Shown here: positions 7,992 to 15,989 of the stretch, piece by piece | Position numbering within the stretch: position 1 is the stretch's first letter | Layout of the letters: every line of letters begins with the position of its first letter | Source: Microvirga sp. | Lineage (GTDB): Bacteria > Pseudomonadota > Alphaproteobacteria > Rhizobiales > Beijerinckiaceae | Direction: 5' to 3' | Assembly: GCA_031181145.1 (NCBI GenBank) | Contig: JAPSLB010000003.1 | Coordinates: 1 to 64,000 of the forward strand | DNA: 64,000 nt | The notes under the pieces: generated by a model | What the model saw: only the letters and a program-made list of their open reading frames with translations | What the model was told of the DNA's origin: nothing | The model's database searches: none | Made by a program: the position numbers and the translations under genes

Positions 7992-9242
7992 TCACGCCTG
8001 CATCTTGCAGGTGCCATCCTTCGGCGGCGCCAAAACCTCGAGGTCGTCGTTCGGGCCGGGGACGGAACCCAGCGGGTCGTAAATATCCCACTGGTCCTTC
8101 ATCTTGTCCGGATCCTTCGCGCGGACGGCATACATCTCCTGGACCATCTGGTTGTCGTAGGCGCGAAAATAGCCTTCGCGGCTCTTCAGAATGTCGAATT
8201 TTGCGCCTTTGCGCAGGTGTTCGGCGAGCTTCTGCGGGTCCGCGGACTTCAGTTCGGTGAAGGACTGCGCGACGATCTTGAGGGAGTTGTAATCGCCCCA
8301 GCTCTGGTTCTCCGGCGGCTTGCCGTATGCTTTCGTGAATGCCTCCACAAACCTCTTCGATGACGGCGTGTCGACCATATGGTGCCAGATCAGCGGCCAA
8401 ATGCCGGAGAAGTTGCCCTTGCCGGCACCCCAGGCCACCGCCGTGTCGAAGCCGAATCCAGTGATCGGGAATTGGAGTCCATATTCGGCATACTGCTTGA
8501 TGAAGTTGGTGATCTGGTTGCCGGCGAGGTTGGAGGCGACGATATCGGGCTGAGCCTGTCGGATCTTGAGGAGATAGGGGCTGAAATCGGTGGCGTCGGT
8601 GGGGACGAGTTCCTCGCCGATGAACTCGCCGCCGTTCTCCGTCACGAACTTCTTGGCGACCCGGAAGAGATCGTGACCGAAGGCATAATCGGCCGTGAGG
8701 GAGTACCATCGCTTCCCCTGGATCATGTTCTCGGTCTTCAGGTACGTGCCGACTGCCGTGACCATCATCGAGTTCGCTGCCTCGATATGGAACATGAAAG
8801 GATTGCAGCTGGCTCCGCGCAGGGCGTCGGAATTGGCGCCGGTGTTGATGAACACCGTCTTGGTCCTGTCGGCGACCTGACCGATTGCCAAGGCCGAGGC
8901 AGAGGAGATTTCGCCGATGATCATCGCCACCTTGTCGCGCTCGATCAGGCGCTCGGCCTTGGCGGAGGCCGTCTGCGGGTTCACCGAATCCTCTATGACG
9001 AGCTCGATCTTGCGTCCCAGTACGCCACCGGCGGCGTTGATCTCCTCGGCTGCGAGCTTCACGCCCATTTGGGCGAATTCGCCGAGCGGTCCCAGGAAGC
9101 CGGTGATGGGCGTGAGGTGCCCGATCCGGATCACGTCGGATTGTGCCTTGACGATCGCAGGCATCCCCAGGCCTGCGATCGCGGTCGCGCCAGCGGCTCC
9201 CTTCAGGAGCGTGCGACGGGTCAAGTCATCGGAATGTGCCAT
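7992..9242 (-). CDS. Branched-chain-type ABC transporter substrate-binding protein (LivK-like), Tat signal
   Basis: A 416-residue periplasmic binding protein of the Peripla_BP_6/LivK family. The N-terminus has DDLTRRTLLKGAAGATAIAGLGMPAIVKA, a twin-arginine signal followed by a hydrophobic run and an Ala-rich cleavage site, so export is probably through Tat. The mature part opens IRIGHLTPITGFLGPLGEFAQMGVKLAAEEINAAGGVLGRKIELV, typical of the family. ATG at 9242 is chosen over 9356 because GGAGGAAGG sits just upstream and the signal peptide begins there. It is the first gene of the minus-strand transporter operon and is divergent from the gntR gene, with a 12-bp palindrome between them. Ligand unknown; the downstream BKACE and hydroxyacid dehydrogenase suggest a carboxylic acid rather than an amino acid. 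Confidence 0.92.
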   Translation of the reverse strand: MAHSDDLTRRTLLKGAAGATAIAGLGMPAIVKAQSDVIRIGHLTPITGFLGPLGEFAQMGVKLAAEEINAAGGVLGRKIELVIEDSVNPQTASAKAERLIERDKVAMIIGEISSASALAIGQVADRTKTVFINTGANSDALRGASCNPFMFHIEAANSMMVTAVGTYLKTENMIQGKRWYSLTADYAFGHDLFRVAKKFVTENGGEFIGEELVPTDATDFSPYLLKIRQAQPDIVASNLAGNQITNFIKQYAEYGLQFPITGFGFDTAVAWGAGKGNFSGIWPLIWHHMVDTPSSKRFVEAFTKAYGKPPENQSWGDYNSLKIVAQSFTELKSADPQKLAEHLRKGAKFDILKSREGYFRAYDNQMVQEMYAVRAKDPDKMKDQWDIYDPLGSVPGPNDDLEVLAPPKDGTCKMQA

Positions 9243-9289
9243 GGCCGTTTCCTTCCTCCCGGAATGGTGTCGCGGTGTCTTGCCGCGAT

Positions 9290-9301
9290 CTGTGATCACA
9301 G
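9290..9301. promoter_or_regulatory. 12-bp perfect palindrome, candidate GntR operator
   Basis: CTGTGATCACAG is its own reverse complement and lies in the 74-bp space between the divergent binding-protein gene (start 9242) and gntR (start 9317). Regulators of the GntR FCD group usually bind such short inverted repeats next to their own gene, so this is the best candidate operator for both directions. It also resembles half of a CRP-type site. Confidence 0.5.
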
Positions 9302-9316
9302 TTAGACTGTCGGAAA

Positions 9317-10042
9317 ATGAGCAACTTGTCGAGCCCCCGCCCAACCAAGACGCCAACGGCCATCGCCCAGATCGGCCGGCTGGAACGCGTCACGCTTGGC
9401 GAACGCGTCCATACCGAGCTACGTGAACTGCTGATGAGCGGTGAGCTTGCACCCGGGCAGAGAATGTCCCTGCGCAGCGTCGCCGAAACCCTCGGCGTAT
9501 CGATGATGCCGGTGCGGGAGGCGGTCGCGCGGCTTGTGGCCGATCAGTCTCTGGAGGTGCTGCCGAACCGTGCCGTGCGCGTCCCACTCATGACCCGCGC
9601 ACGCTTCCGGGAGCTGACGGCCGTGAGACTCGCGGTCGAGGGCTTCGCGGCAGAGCAGGCGGCCAGGAGCCGCGCGGAGTCAGACCTCGCCGCTCTGAGC
9701 CAATTCGAAGAAGCGTTCCTCGCCGAAGCCCGAGACCCTGATCCTCATGCGGACAGGGCCGTCCGAGCGAACAAGGAGCTCCACTTCGCAGTCTATCGAG
9801 CGACCGGCTTGCCGACGCTGGTGGGAATCATCGAGGGTCTCTGGCTGAAGATCGGGCCTGTTCTGAATTTCGACCTTAAGGCCTCTCCCGAGCGTTTGCG
9901 CACAGGCGGCGCAACCGAGCATCACCGCCATCTCGTGGCTGCGGTGAATGCCGGTGACGCAGCCGGCGCGCGCAAGGCGCTCATCGACGACATCGAGGGC
10001 GCCGCCAGTTTCATCGAGAGCACCGGACGCCTGTTGGACTAG
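9317..10042 (+). CDS. GntR-family transcriptional regulator, FCD (FadR) subgroup
   Basis: A 241-residue regulator. An N-terminal winged helix-turn-helix spans about residues 28-90 (GERVHTELRELLMSGELAPGQRMSLRSVAETLGVSMMPVREAVARLVADQSLEV, shown here in part), followed by an FCD ligand-binding domain with ELTAVRLAVEGFAAEQA, the NKELHFAVYRATG segment and the metal-site EHHRHLVAAVNAGDAAGARKAL. These regulators normally repress neighbouring catabolic genes until a small organic acid binds. It is divergent from the ABC transporter operon and is followed by two SDR genes and a TctCBA transporter, so it probably controls both sides. The MMPVREA variant of the recognition helix is common in this subgroup. 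Confidence 0.9.
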   Translation: MSNLSSPRPTKTPTAIAQIGRLERVTLGERVHTELRELLMSGELAPGQRMSLRSVAETLGVSMMPVREAVARLVADQSLEVLPNRAVRVPLMTRARFRELTAVRLAVEGFAAEQAARSRAESDLAALSQFEEAFLAEARDPDPHADRAVRANKELHFAVYRATGLPTLVGIIEGLWLKIGPVLNFDLKASPERLRTGGATEHHRHLVAAVNAGDAAGARKALIDDIEGAASFIESTGRLLD

Positions 10043-10125
10043 ACTGATGCTCAGGCTTTCGGACACCACAAAACGAGCGGGCGCCGAGTGCAACGGTGTC
10101 CGGTTCAGGGATGGAGACGACGAAG

Positions 10126-10902
10126 ATGGACCTCAACATCGCCGGGCTGCGTGTGCTCGTGACGGCTGGCGCCGAGGGCATCGGGCTTGAGATCGCCCGC
10201 ACCTTCCTCCGCGAAGGCGCGCGCGTGCATGTCTGCGACGTCGACCGTGCCGCCCTCGATGCGGCGGCCGCAACCCATCCGGACCTGACCTCCTCCTATG
10301 GCGACGTGGCGGATCGCGGCGATGTCGCTCGGGTCTTCGAGGAGGCTCTGAGCGTTCTCGGCGGGCTGGATGTCCTCGTCAATAATGCCGGCATCGCAGG
10401 GCCGACGGCACGGGTCGAGGAGATCGACCCGGAGGATTGGGACCGCTGTCTCGAGGTCTGTATCACCGGCCAGTTCAACTGCACGCGCCTGGCAGTGCCC
10501 CACCTCAGGAAAAGCCAGAATGCCTCGATCGTGAACCTGTCCTCTGCTGCAGGCCGGTTCGGCTTTCCCCTTCGCTCGCCGTACGCTGCCGCCAAATGGG
10601 CCGTGATCGGGTTCACGAAGTCGCTCTCACGCGAGCTCGGTGAGGACGGCATCCGCGTGAACGCAATTCTGCCCGGAGTTGTCGCCGGCGACCGCCAGCG
10701 CCGGGTGCTTGAAGCCAAAGCCCAGCAGCTTGGCGTTTCATTCGAAGAGATGCAGGGCCGGGCGCTCGCAAACACGTCCTTGAAGGAATACGTGACGGCG
10801 CAGCAGCTTGCCGACCAAGTGGTCTTCCTGTGCTCTCCACTAGGGCGAACGATCTCGGGACAGGCCATTGCGATCGACGCAGATCTCCAGGCACTCTTCT
10901 GA
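10126..10902 (+). CDS. SDR-family NAD(P)-dependent oxidoreductase
   Basis: A classical short-chain dehydrogenase of 258 residues. Cofactor motif TAGAEGIGLEIA (TGxxxGxG variant with Ala in place of the first Gly), NNAGIAG, the catalytic serine in NLSSAAGRFG and YAAAKWAV with catalytic Tyr-Lys. The start at 10126 has GGAG nine bases upstream; earlier in-frame starts at 10096 and 10111 would add residues without family match. It follows the gntR gene and precedes a second SDR. The C-terminal part (VVAGDRQRRVLEAKAQQLG) resembles SDRs that act on hydroxy acids or sugars, but the substrate is not determinable. Confidence 0.88.
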   Translation: MDLNIAGLRVLVTAGAEGIGLEIARTFLREGARVHVCDVDRAALDAAAATHPDLTSSYGDVADRGDVARVFEEALSVLGGLDVLVNNAGIAGPTARVEEIDPEDWDRCLEVCITGQFNCTRLAVPHLRKSQNASIVNLSSAAGRFGFPLRSPYAAAKWAVIGFTKSLSRELGEDGIRVNAILPGVVAGDRQRRVLEAKAQQLGVSFEEMQGRALANTSLKEYVTAQQLADQVVFLCSPLGRTISGQAIAIDADLQALF

Positions 10903-10964
10903 GGAACAACGATCGGCGCCGTCCAGACTTCTGTTCCTTTCAAACTCATTGTGGAGCTCCAGTC

Positions 10965-11753
10965 ATGACCTCTCCCGAGACCCACCCCAGGATTCCCGAC
11001 CTTGCGGGAAAGGTCATCCTCATCACCGGCGCGAGTACCGGGATCGGAGCCGCGGCCGCAGTGGCCTTCGGGCACAACAAGGCGCGGGTGGCGATCCATT
11101 ACAACGCCAGTGAAGACTCGGCGCAGCAGGTTGCCGATGAGGTGAGTGCGGTCGGCGGGGAGGCATTCCTGATCCAAGCGGACGTGACCCGGCCCGAGGC
11201 GGCAGCGCGGGTCGTGGCAGAGACCGTCGAGCATTTCGGCCGGCTCGATGTTCTCGTCAACAATGCCGGCGGCCTCGTCAAGCGGACCCCGATCCAGGAT
11301 TATACGGACGAGTACGTGGACGCCGTGCTTGCCTTGAACGTCGAGCAGGTCGTGCGCTTCGTTCGCGAAAGCGTCTCGCACATGCGGGCGCAAGGCGCCG
11401 GTTCCATCATCAATGTGTCGTCGATCGCAGCGCGCCACGGCGGCGGGCCGGGCTCGATCATCTATGCCGCCGCCAAGGGATTCATCTCGGTGGCTACGCG
11501 GGGCTGGGCCAAGGAGCTGGTCAAGGACGGCATCCGGGTCAATGCGGTTTCGCCTGGAGTCATCATGACTCCGTTCCATGAACGCTATTCGACGCCGGAG
11601 CAGCTTGCCGCCATGCAGGCCACCATTCCGATGGATCGCCTCGGCACGCCGGAAGACTGCGCCGGTGCCTTTCTCTACCTCGCCTCGAACCAGCTTAGCG
11701 GATACGTTACGGGGCAGGTGATGGAAGTGAATGGCGGCCAATTCATGCCGTAA
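10965..11753 (+). CDS. SDR-family oxidoreductase (3-oxoacyl-ACP reductase-like)
   Basis: A 262-residue classical SDR with TGASTGIGAAAA near residue 20, NNAGG, the catalytic serine in NVSSIAARHGG and Tyr-Lys in YAAAKGF, and a typical C-terminal GYVTGQVMEVNGGQF. The ATG at 10965 begins just ahead of the cofactor-binding fold; a longer frame from 10830 would overlap the upstream SDR and is not supported. Glucose/3-oxoacyl reductase-like members of this group reduce keto groups of sugars, sugar acids or acyl chains. It lies in the gntR-SDR-SDR-tct group, so it probably handles the substrate imported by the Tct system (inference). Confidence 0.88.
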   Translation: MTSPETHPRIPDLAGKVILITGASTGIGAAAAVAFGHNKARVAIHYNASEDSAQQVADEVSAVGGEAFLIQADVTRPEAAARVVAETVEHFGRLDVLVNNAGGLVKRTPIQDYTDEYVDAVLALNVEQVVRFVRESVSHMRAQGAGSIINVSSIAARHGGGPGSIIYAAAKGFISVATRGWAKELVKDGIRVNAVSPGVIMTPFHERYSTPEQLAAMQATIPMDRLGTPEDCAGAFLYLASNQLSGYVTGQVMEVNGGQFMP

Positions 11754-11797
11754 ACGCGCTCCGTGCTCGAGAGGACGGCAGGAGGGGACCTGAACAG

Positions 11798-12277
11798 ATG
11801 ATCGACTTTCTCTACCGCACAATTCTCATCGGGGTCGGCGCAACGGCGCTGCTCGACCTCTGGGCGCTGATCCTGCAATGGTTCTTCAGGGTGCCGGCGC
11901 CGAACTGGGGACTCGTCGGGCGCTGGTTCTGCCACCTGACCAAAGCGAAGGTCTTTCATGACGACATCGCACTCTCTCGCGCCTATCCTTTCGAGCGTGC
12001 CATCGGCTGGATTGGCCACTATGTCATCGGCATTGCCTATGCCGGCGCTCTCCTGGCGTTCGCGCGCCCGGATTGGGCGTCGGCGCCGACATTGGCTCCC
12101 GCGCTCGCCGTGGGTATCATCACCGTGGGAGCCGGATGGTTTCTGCTCCAGCCCGGCATGGGAGCGGGCATCGCCGCGTCGAAGCGGCCCAACGCCAAAC
12201 AGATCCGTTCGATGAACATCGCCGGCCATATCGTCTTCGGTCTCGGGTTGTACGGGAGCGCACTGCTCATCCGATAG
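11798..12277 (+). CDS. DUF2938 family integral membrane protein
   Basis: A 159-residue protein with about four membrane segments: IDFLYRTILIGVGATALLDLWALIL, GWIGHYVIGIAYAGALLAF, ALAVGIITVGAGWFLLQPGMGAGI and NIAGHIVFGLGLYGSALLI. The order of conserved pieces (NWGLVGRWFCHL, PFERAIGWIGHYVIG, QPGMGAGIAASKRPN) matches the DUF2938 family, which has no known function. It starts 44 bp after the second SDR gene and 143 bp before tctC. It could be a helper membrane protein of the transport locus or an independent passenger. Confidence 0.82.
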   Translation: MIDFLYRTILIGVGATALLDLWALILQWFFRVPAPNWGLVGRWFCHLTKAKVFHDDIALSRAYPFERAIGWIGHYVIGIAYAGALLAFARPDWASAPTLAPALAVGIITVGAGWFLLQPGMGAGIAASKRPNAKQIRSMNIAGHIVFGLGLYGSALLIR

Positions 12278-12377
12278 GATTATTGCGCGGCGATATCACA
12301 GGACATCAGGCAATCGTGAAGTGGAAAATAAGTAAGGCTAGCCAATAATGGTTTCGTAACTCAACCTAAGCCAAAGA

Positions 12378-12403
12378 CCGGCTCCAGGTGCAAGAGGAGC
12401 CGG
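12378..12403 (+). promoter_or_regulatory. Hairpin in the tctC leader
   Basis: CCGGCTCC, a 10-base loop, then GGAGCCGG: a perfect 8-bp stem. It ends 17 bp before the tctC ATG and directly abuts the strong ribosome-binding site GGGAGGAAAG. It may stabilise the binding-protein mRNA or affect access to the ribosome-binding site. There is no T-run, so it is unlikely to be a terminator. Confidence 0.45.
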
Positions 12404-12420
12404 CGCATCGGGAGGAAAGA

Positions 12421-13395
12421 ATGCTGCGTCGTGGTTTCCTGAAGACACTGGCCGTTGCTGCCATCACATCGGTCTCCGCTGTCGGGTATGCGTGGGCCGC
12501 CTATCCTGAGCGACCGATCACCATCATCGTTCCCTGGGCCGCCGGTGGCGGCACGGATGCGACCGCCCGCATCATCGGCTCCCTGCTTGAGAAGGAGCTT
12601 GGGCAGCCGGTCAACGTCGTCAACAGGACCGGAGGCAGCGGCGTCGTGGGACATGAGGCTATCGCGGCGGCGGCGCCGGATGGCTACACCCTCGGTCTTG
12701 CGACGGTCGAGATCGGCATGCTGCATTGGCAGGGACTCACCCAGCGCGACTACAAGGACTACACGCCCATCGCCTTGATGAATCTCGATCCGGCGGGCGT
12801 TCAGGTGCGAGCCGACGCACCTTACACGACTGTCAGCGACCTGTTGGACGACATCAAGAAGAACCCGGGCAAGTTCAAGGCATCCGGGACAGGGCAGGGC
12901 GGCATCTGGCACCTGGCAATCGCCGGCATGCTCGACAGCCTCAACATCGATCCCAGCACCGTCCGCTGGGTGCCGAGTCAGGGGGCCGCGCCCGGACTTC
13001 AGGATCTCGTCGCAGGCGGTGTCGAGATCGTCCCCTGCTCGCTCCCGGAAGCACGCTCCCTCATCGATGCCGGCCGTGTGAAGAGCATTGCCATCATGAA
13101 CCCCGAACGCAACCCGACGTTTCCGAACGTCCCCACGCTTGCGGAGCAGACCGGAAGCCAATGGGCTATCGGTGCATGGCGCGGCATCGTCGGGCCGAAG
13201 GGCATGCCTGCGGATGTGACGAAGCGGCTCGCAGATGCCTTGGACAAGATCTACAAGGGCAAGGATTACAACGACTTCATGAACCAGCGGGGCTTCGGCG
13301 TGAAGTTCGCGGCGGGTGAGGAGTTCCTCGCGTTCTGGAAGAAGAGCGACGAGGATCTCGGAGCCGTCATGAAAAAGGTCGGGTTGGCGAAGTAG
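12421..13395 (+). CDS. tctC: Tripartite tricarboxylate transporter substrate-binding protein (TctC/Bug family)
   Basis: A 324-residue periplasmic solute receptor. MLRRGFLKTLAVAAITSVSAVGYAWA is a signal peptide with an RRGFLK Tat-like start. The mature part opens with YPERPITIIVPWAAGGGTDATARII, the canonical Bug-family entry loop, and has NRTGGSGVVGHEAIAAAAPDGYTL, GTGQGGIWHLA and PNVPTLAEQ. ATG at 12421 is set by GGGAGGAAAG immediately upstream. It is the first of the tctC-tctB-tctA set and binds a carboxylate, not necessarily a tricarboxylate, for secondary uptake. Confidence 0.93.
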   Translation: MLRRGFLKTLAVAAITSVSAVGYAWAAYPERPITIIVPWAAGGGTDATARIIGSLLEKELGQPVNVVNRTGGSGVVGHEAIAAAAPDGYTLGLATVEIGMLHWQGLTQRDYKDYTPIALMNLDPAGVQVRADAPYTTVSDLLDDIKKNPGKFKASGTGQGGIWHLAIAGMLDSLNIDPSTVRWVPSQGAAPGLQDLVAGGVEIVPCSLPEARSLIDAGRVKSIAIMNPERNPTFPNVPTLAEQTGSQWAIGAWRGIVGPKGMPADVTKRLADALDKIYKGKDYNDFMNQRGFGVKFAAGEEFLAFWKKSDEDLGAVMKKVGLAK

Positions 13396-13409
13396 CCCGG
13401 CGGATCTCG

Positions 13410-13868
13410 ATGCGCATCAACGATGCCATCACCGGAGCGGTGCTCCTCGCCTTCGCGATCGGGATGTTCGCCTATGCGAGGACACTTCCGGCCATTCCGG
13501 GACAGGAATACGGCGCGGCCGTATTCCCGATGCTCATCGCCATGGGTCTTGCGGGCTGCGGAATCCTGATGATCGCTTCGGGTTGTCGGCACTGGCAGGG
13601 TGCTGTGGCCTGGAACGACTGGGCGCGTACCCACCATGCCTGGGTGAGGCTTGCCGTCGTCTTGGCCTTGATCTTGGCCTACATCCTGGCCGCGCCGATA
13701 CTCGGTTTCGTGCCCATGTCGCTCGTCATCCTGCTGGTGTTCCTACTGATGATGGGCGTCCGCTGGTGGATCGCCGCGGCAGTGGCGGTCGCCGCAACGA
13801 TTCTGATCCAGCAGACCTTTGTCGGATTGCTGCGCGTCCCTCTCCCACTCGGGCTCCTTGGGCCCTGA
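13410..13868 (+). CDS. tctB: Tripartite tricarboxylate transporter small membrane subunit (TctB family)
   Basis: A 152-residue protein with four hydrophobic segments, the size and layout of TctB: an N-terminal helix (ITGAVLLAFAIGMFAYARTLP), the family stretch GQEYGAAVFPMLIAMGLAGCGILMI, and two C-terminal helices. It begins 14 bp after tctC and ends 13 bp before tctA. TctB is the least conserved subunit and helps couple the receptor to the TctA channel. Confidence 0.88.
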   Translation: MRINDAITGAVLLAFAIGMFAYARTLPAIPGQEYGAAVFPMLIAMGLAGCGILMIASGCRHWQGAVAWNDWARTHHAWVRLAVVLALILAYILAAPILGFVPMSLVILLVFLLMMGVRWWIAAAVAVAATILIQQTFVGLLRVPLPLGLLGP

Positions 13869-13881
13869 TCCTGGTGACGTC

Positions 13882-15381
13882 ATGAGTGCGATCCAGACAG
13901 CTCTTGGGCTCGTATTCCAGCCGACGGTGCTGGTGACCATCTTTCTCTCAGCCCTGTTCGGCCTCGTGGTCGGCGCGATCCCCGGACTGACCGCCACGAT
14001 GGCGATCGCGCTCCTGGTTCCGGTGACCTTCTTCATGGATCCCGTCCCGGCCGTGGGAGCCATGGTGACCTGCTCCGCCATGGCTATTTTCGCTGGCGAC
14101 ATTCCCGGCACGCTGCTGCGCATTCCGGGAACTCCGGCATCCGCGGCGTATACGGACGAAGCGTACATGATGACCCGCAACGGCGAGGGGGAGATTGCGC
14201 TCGGCGCCAACCTGCTCTTCTCTGTCATCGGTGGATTGTTCGGAACGGTCGTGTTGATCCTGTCGGCTCCCGTCCTCGCCGAGATTGCCTTGCGGTTCAG
14301 CTCCTTCGAGTATTTCTGGTTGGCGTTGCTTGGATTGACCTGTGCGGTCTTCATCGGAACAGGATCGCCGGTCAAAGGCCTTGTGAGCCTGTTCATCGGT
14401 CTTTTCGTATCGACCATCGGGCTGAACAATCCGGCCGGGGTGCCACGCTTCACGTTCGGAAACGTCGAACTCACCGGAGGCGTGAACTTCATTGCGGCGA
14501 TGATCGGCCTATTCGCCGTGTCCGAGGTCTTTCGGTTCGTCATCTCCCCTAGAATTCAGGCCGGGCCGCAGGCTGTGATGGGCAATCTCTTCCGGGGCTG
14601 GGGGCGCATGATGGTGCAGTACTGGCCGCAGCAGCTGCGCGGCAACGTGTTGGGCACGATCATCGGAACCCTGCCCGGAGCAGGCGCCGATATCGCTGCT
14701 TGGGTCAGCTATGCGGTCAGCAAGAAGATGTCACGCACCCCTGAAAAATTCGGCAAGGGGCACGTGGAAGGAATCATCGAGAGTACGTCGTCGAACAATT
14801 CGGCTCTCGCAGGGGCCTGGGTCCCGGCGCTGGTCTTCGGCATCCCGGGAGACAGCATCACGGCCGTTGTTATCGGCGTGCTCTACCTGAAGAACATGAA
14901 TCCGGGCCCGACGATCTTTCTGAACAATCCGCAGTACATCTATGCGGTATTCATCATCTTCATCCTGGCCAATCTGGTGATGCTGCCCTTGGGGTGGGCC
15001 GCCATCAAGGGAGCCCGGACCATCCTGCGCATTCCGCGTGAGATCCTGATGCCGTGCATTCTCATGTTCTGCATCGTGGGGGCCTTCGCTATCAACAACT
15101 CTGCATTCGGCGTGGCTGTGATGCTGGTGTTCGGCGTGCTCGGGTTCATGATGGAGGAGAACGACATTCCCGTCGCGCCCTGCATTCTCGGCATCGTACT
15201 TGGGCCGACGCTCGAGGAGAACTTCGTGACTTCCATGATCAAGTCGGACGGCAGTTACCTCGCATTCTTCGAGCGGCCGATTGCCGGCGGGCTCGGGGTC
15301 GCAACGCTGCTCGTCTGGCTCTCGCCGCTGCTGATCATGGCTCTGCGTTCCAGAAGGGTGGCTTTTCCAGGAAAGGGCTGA
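13882..15381 (+). CDS. tctA: Tripartite tricarboxylate transporter large permease (TctA family)
   Basis: A 499-residue permease with about 11-12 membrane segments. Conserved family pieces include GLVVGAIPGLTATMAIALLVPVTF near the N-terminus, the DIPGTLLRIPGTPASAAYTDEAY loop and, in the second half, GTLPGAGADIAAWVSYA and FGIPGDSITAVVIG, the repeated PG motifs that mark TctA. ATG at 13882 is preferred over 13819, which would overlap tctB. It forms the transport channel driven by an ion gradient together with TctB and TctC. The gene is convergent with a cupin gene, 33 bp away. Confidence 0.93.
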   Translation: MSAIQTALGLVFQPTVLVTIFLSALFGLVVGAIPGLTATMAIALLVPVTFFMDPVPAVGAMVTCSAMAIFAGDIPGTLLRIPGTPASAAYTDEAYMMTRNGEGEIALGANLLFSVIGGLFGTVVLILSAPVLAEIALRFSSFEYFWLALLGLTCAVFIGTGSPVKGLVSLFIGLFVSTIGLNNPAGVPRFTFGNVELTGGVNFIAAMIGLFAVSEVFRFVISPRIQAGPQAVMGNLFRGWGRMMVQYWPQQLRGNVLGTIIGTLPGAGADIAAWVSYAVSKKMSRTPEKFGKGHVEGIIESTSSNNSALAGAWVPALVFGIPGDSITAVVIGVLYLKNMNPGPTIFLNNPQYIYAVFIIFILANLVMLPLGWAAIKGARTILRIPREILMPCILMFCIVGAFAINNSAFGVAVMLVFGVLGFMMEENDIPVAPCILGIVLGPTLEENFVTSMIKSDGSYLAFFERPIAGGLGVATLLVWLSPLLIMALRSRRVAFPGKG

Positions 15382-15414
15382 CCATCAGGCGATTGAAAGC
15401 TGCACGGGTCGTCG

Positions 15415-15960
15415 TCAACGTATGAACTGATCGATGTAGTCGGCTCCGAGGCCATTCTTCGCATAGTGTGCCCGGCACTTCTCGATCCGGGTGAAGACGT
15501 CGTCGAACCCGGTCGCATTGCCGTCCGGGTCGACATAGATCATGGCGCCGTTCACCTGGAACAGGGTGATCATCTCCTCGACGTGCGGATCGACCACCAG
15601 CGTATGCGTCTCGCCGGGAGCCTCGTACGCATAGGAGCCCTCGGTCGCAATCCAATCGTGTTCCAAGTAACGCCATTCTCCCTTCAGCACGAATGCATGC
15701 ACCGGTTGGGGATGGCGATGGCGCGAGAGCACGCCCGACTTCCGCACACGCAGAAGGTTCATCCAGTATCCGCGCGAGGCCGCAAGCAGCAGCGGGCGGA
15801 ACCATACGTTCTCCTCCACGGGAACCCAGATCCGCTCGTCCGTCGGGATGGCGTTCGGAATCACGAGCTCCGGTGGAGAGTCCTTCGGCTGCGGGTGCTT
15901 ATAAGGCACCCACTTGTCGTTCATGGGTGGGACGAGGGAGGTGGGCTCTGGGCTGGACAT
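15415..15960 (-). CDS. Cupin protein, 2,4'-dihydroxyacetophenone dioxygenase-like
   Basis: A 181-residue single-domain cupin. The first cupin motif is seen in GVLSRHRHPQPVHAFVLKGEW (His-x-His plus downstream residues) and the second in APGETHTLVVDP. The arrangement and length match the family that includes 2,4'-dihydroxyacetophenone dioxygenase, which cleaves a C-C bond next to a keto group using Fe. Conserved pieces PFVPVEENVWFRPL-like and NLLRVRKSG support this. It is transcribed toward tctA and lies 29 bp after an SDR gene on the same strand. The actual reaction is unknown; a ring- or chain-cleaving oxygenase for the compound imported here is a reasonable guess. Confidence 0.8.
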   Translation of the reverse strand: MSSPEPTSLVPPMNDKWVPYKHPQPKDSPPELVIPNAIPTDERIWVPVEENVWFRPLLLAASRGYWMNLLRVRKSGVLSRHRHPQPVHAFVLKGEWRYLEHDWIATEGSYAYEAPGETHTLVVDPHVEEMITLFQVNGAMIYVDPDGNATGFDDVFTRIEKCRAHYAKNGLGADYIDQFIR

Positions 15961-15989
15961 GCGCTCTGCTCCTGTGCGCTCCGTTGTAT

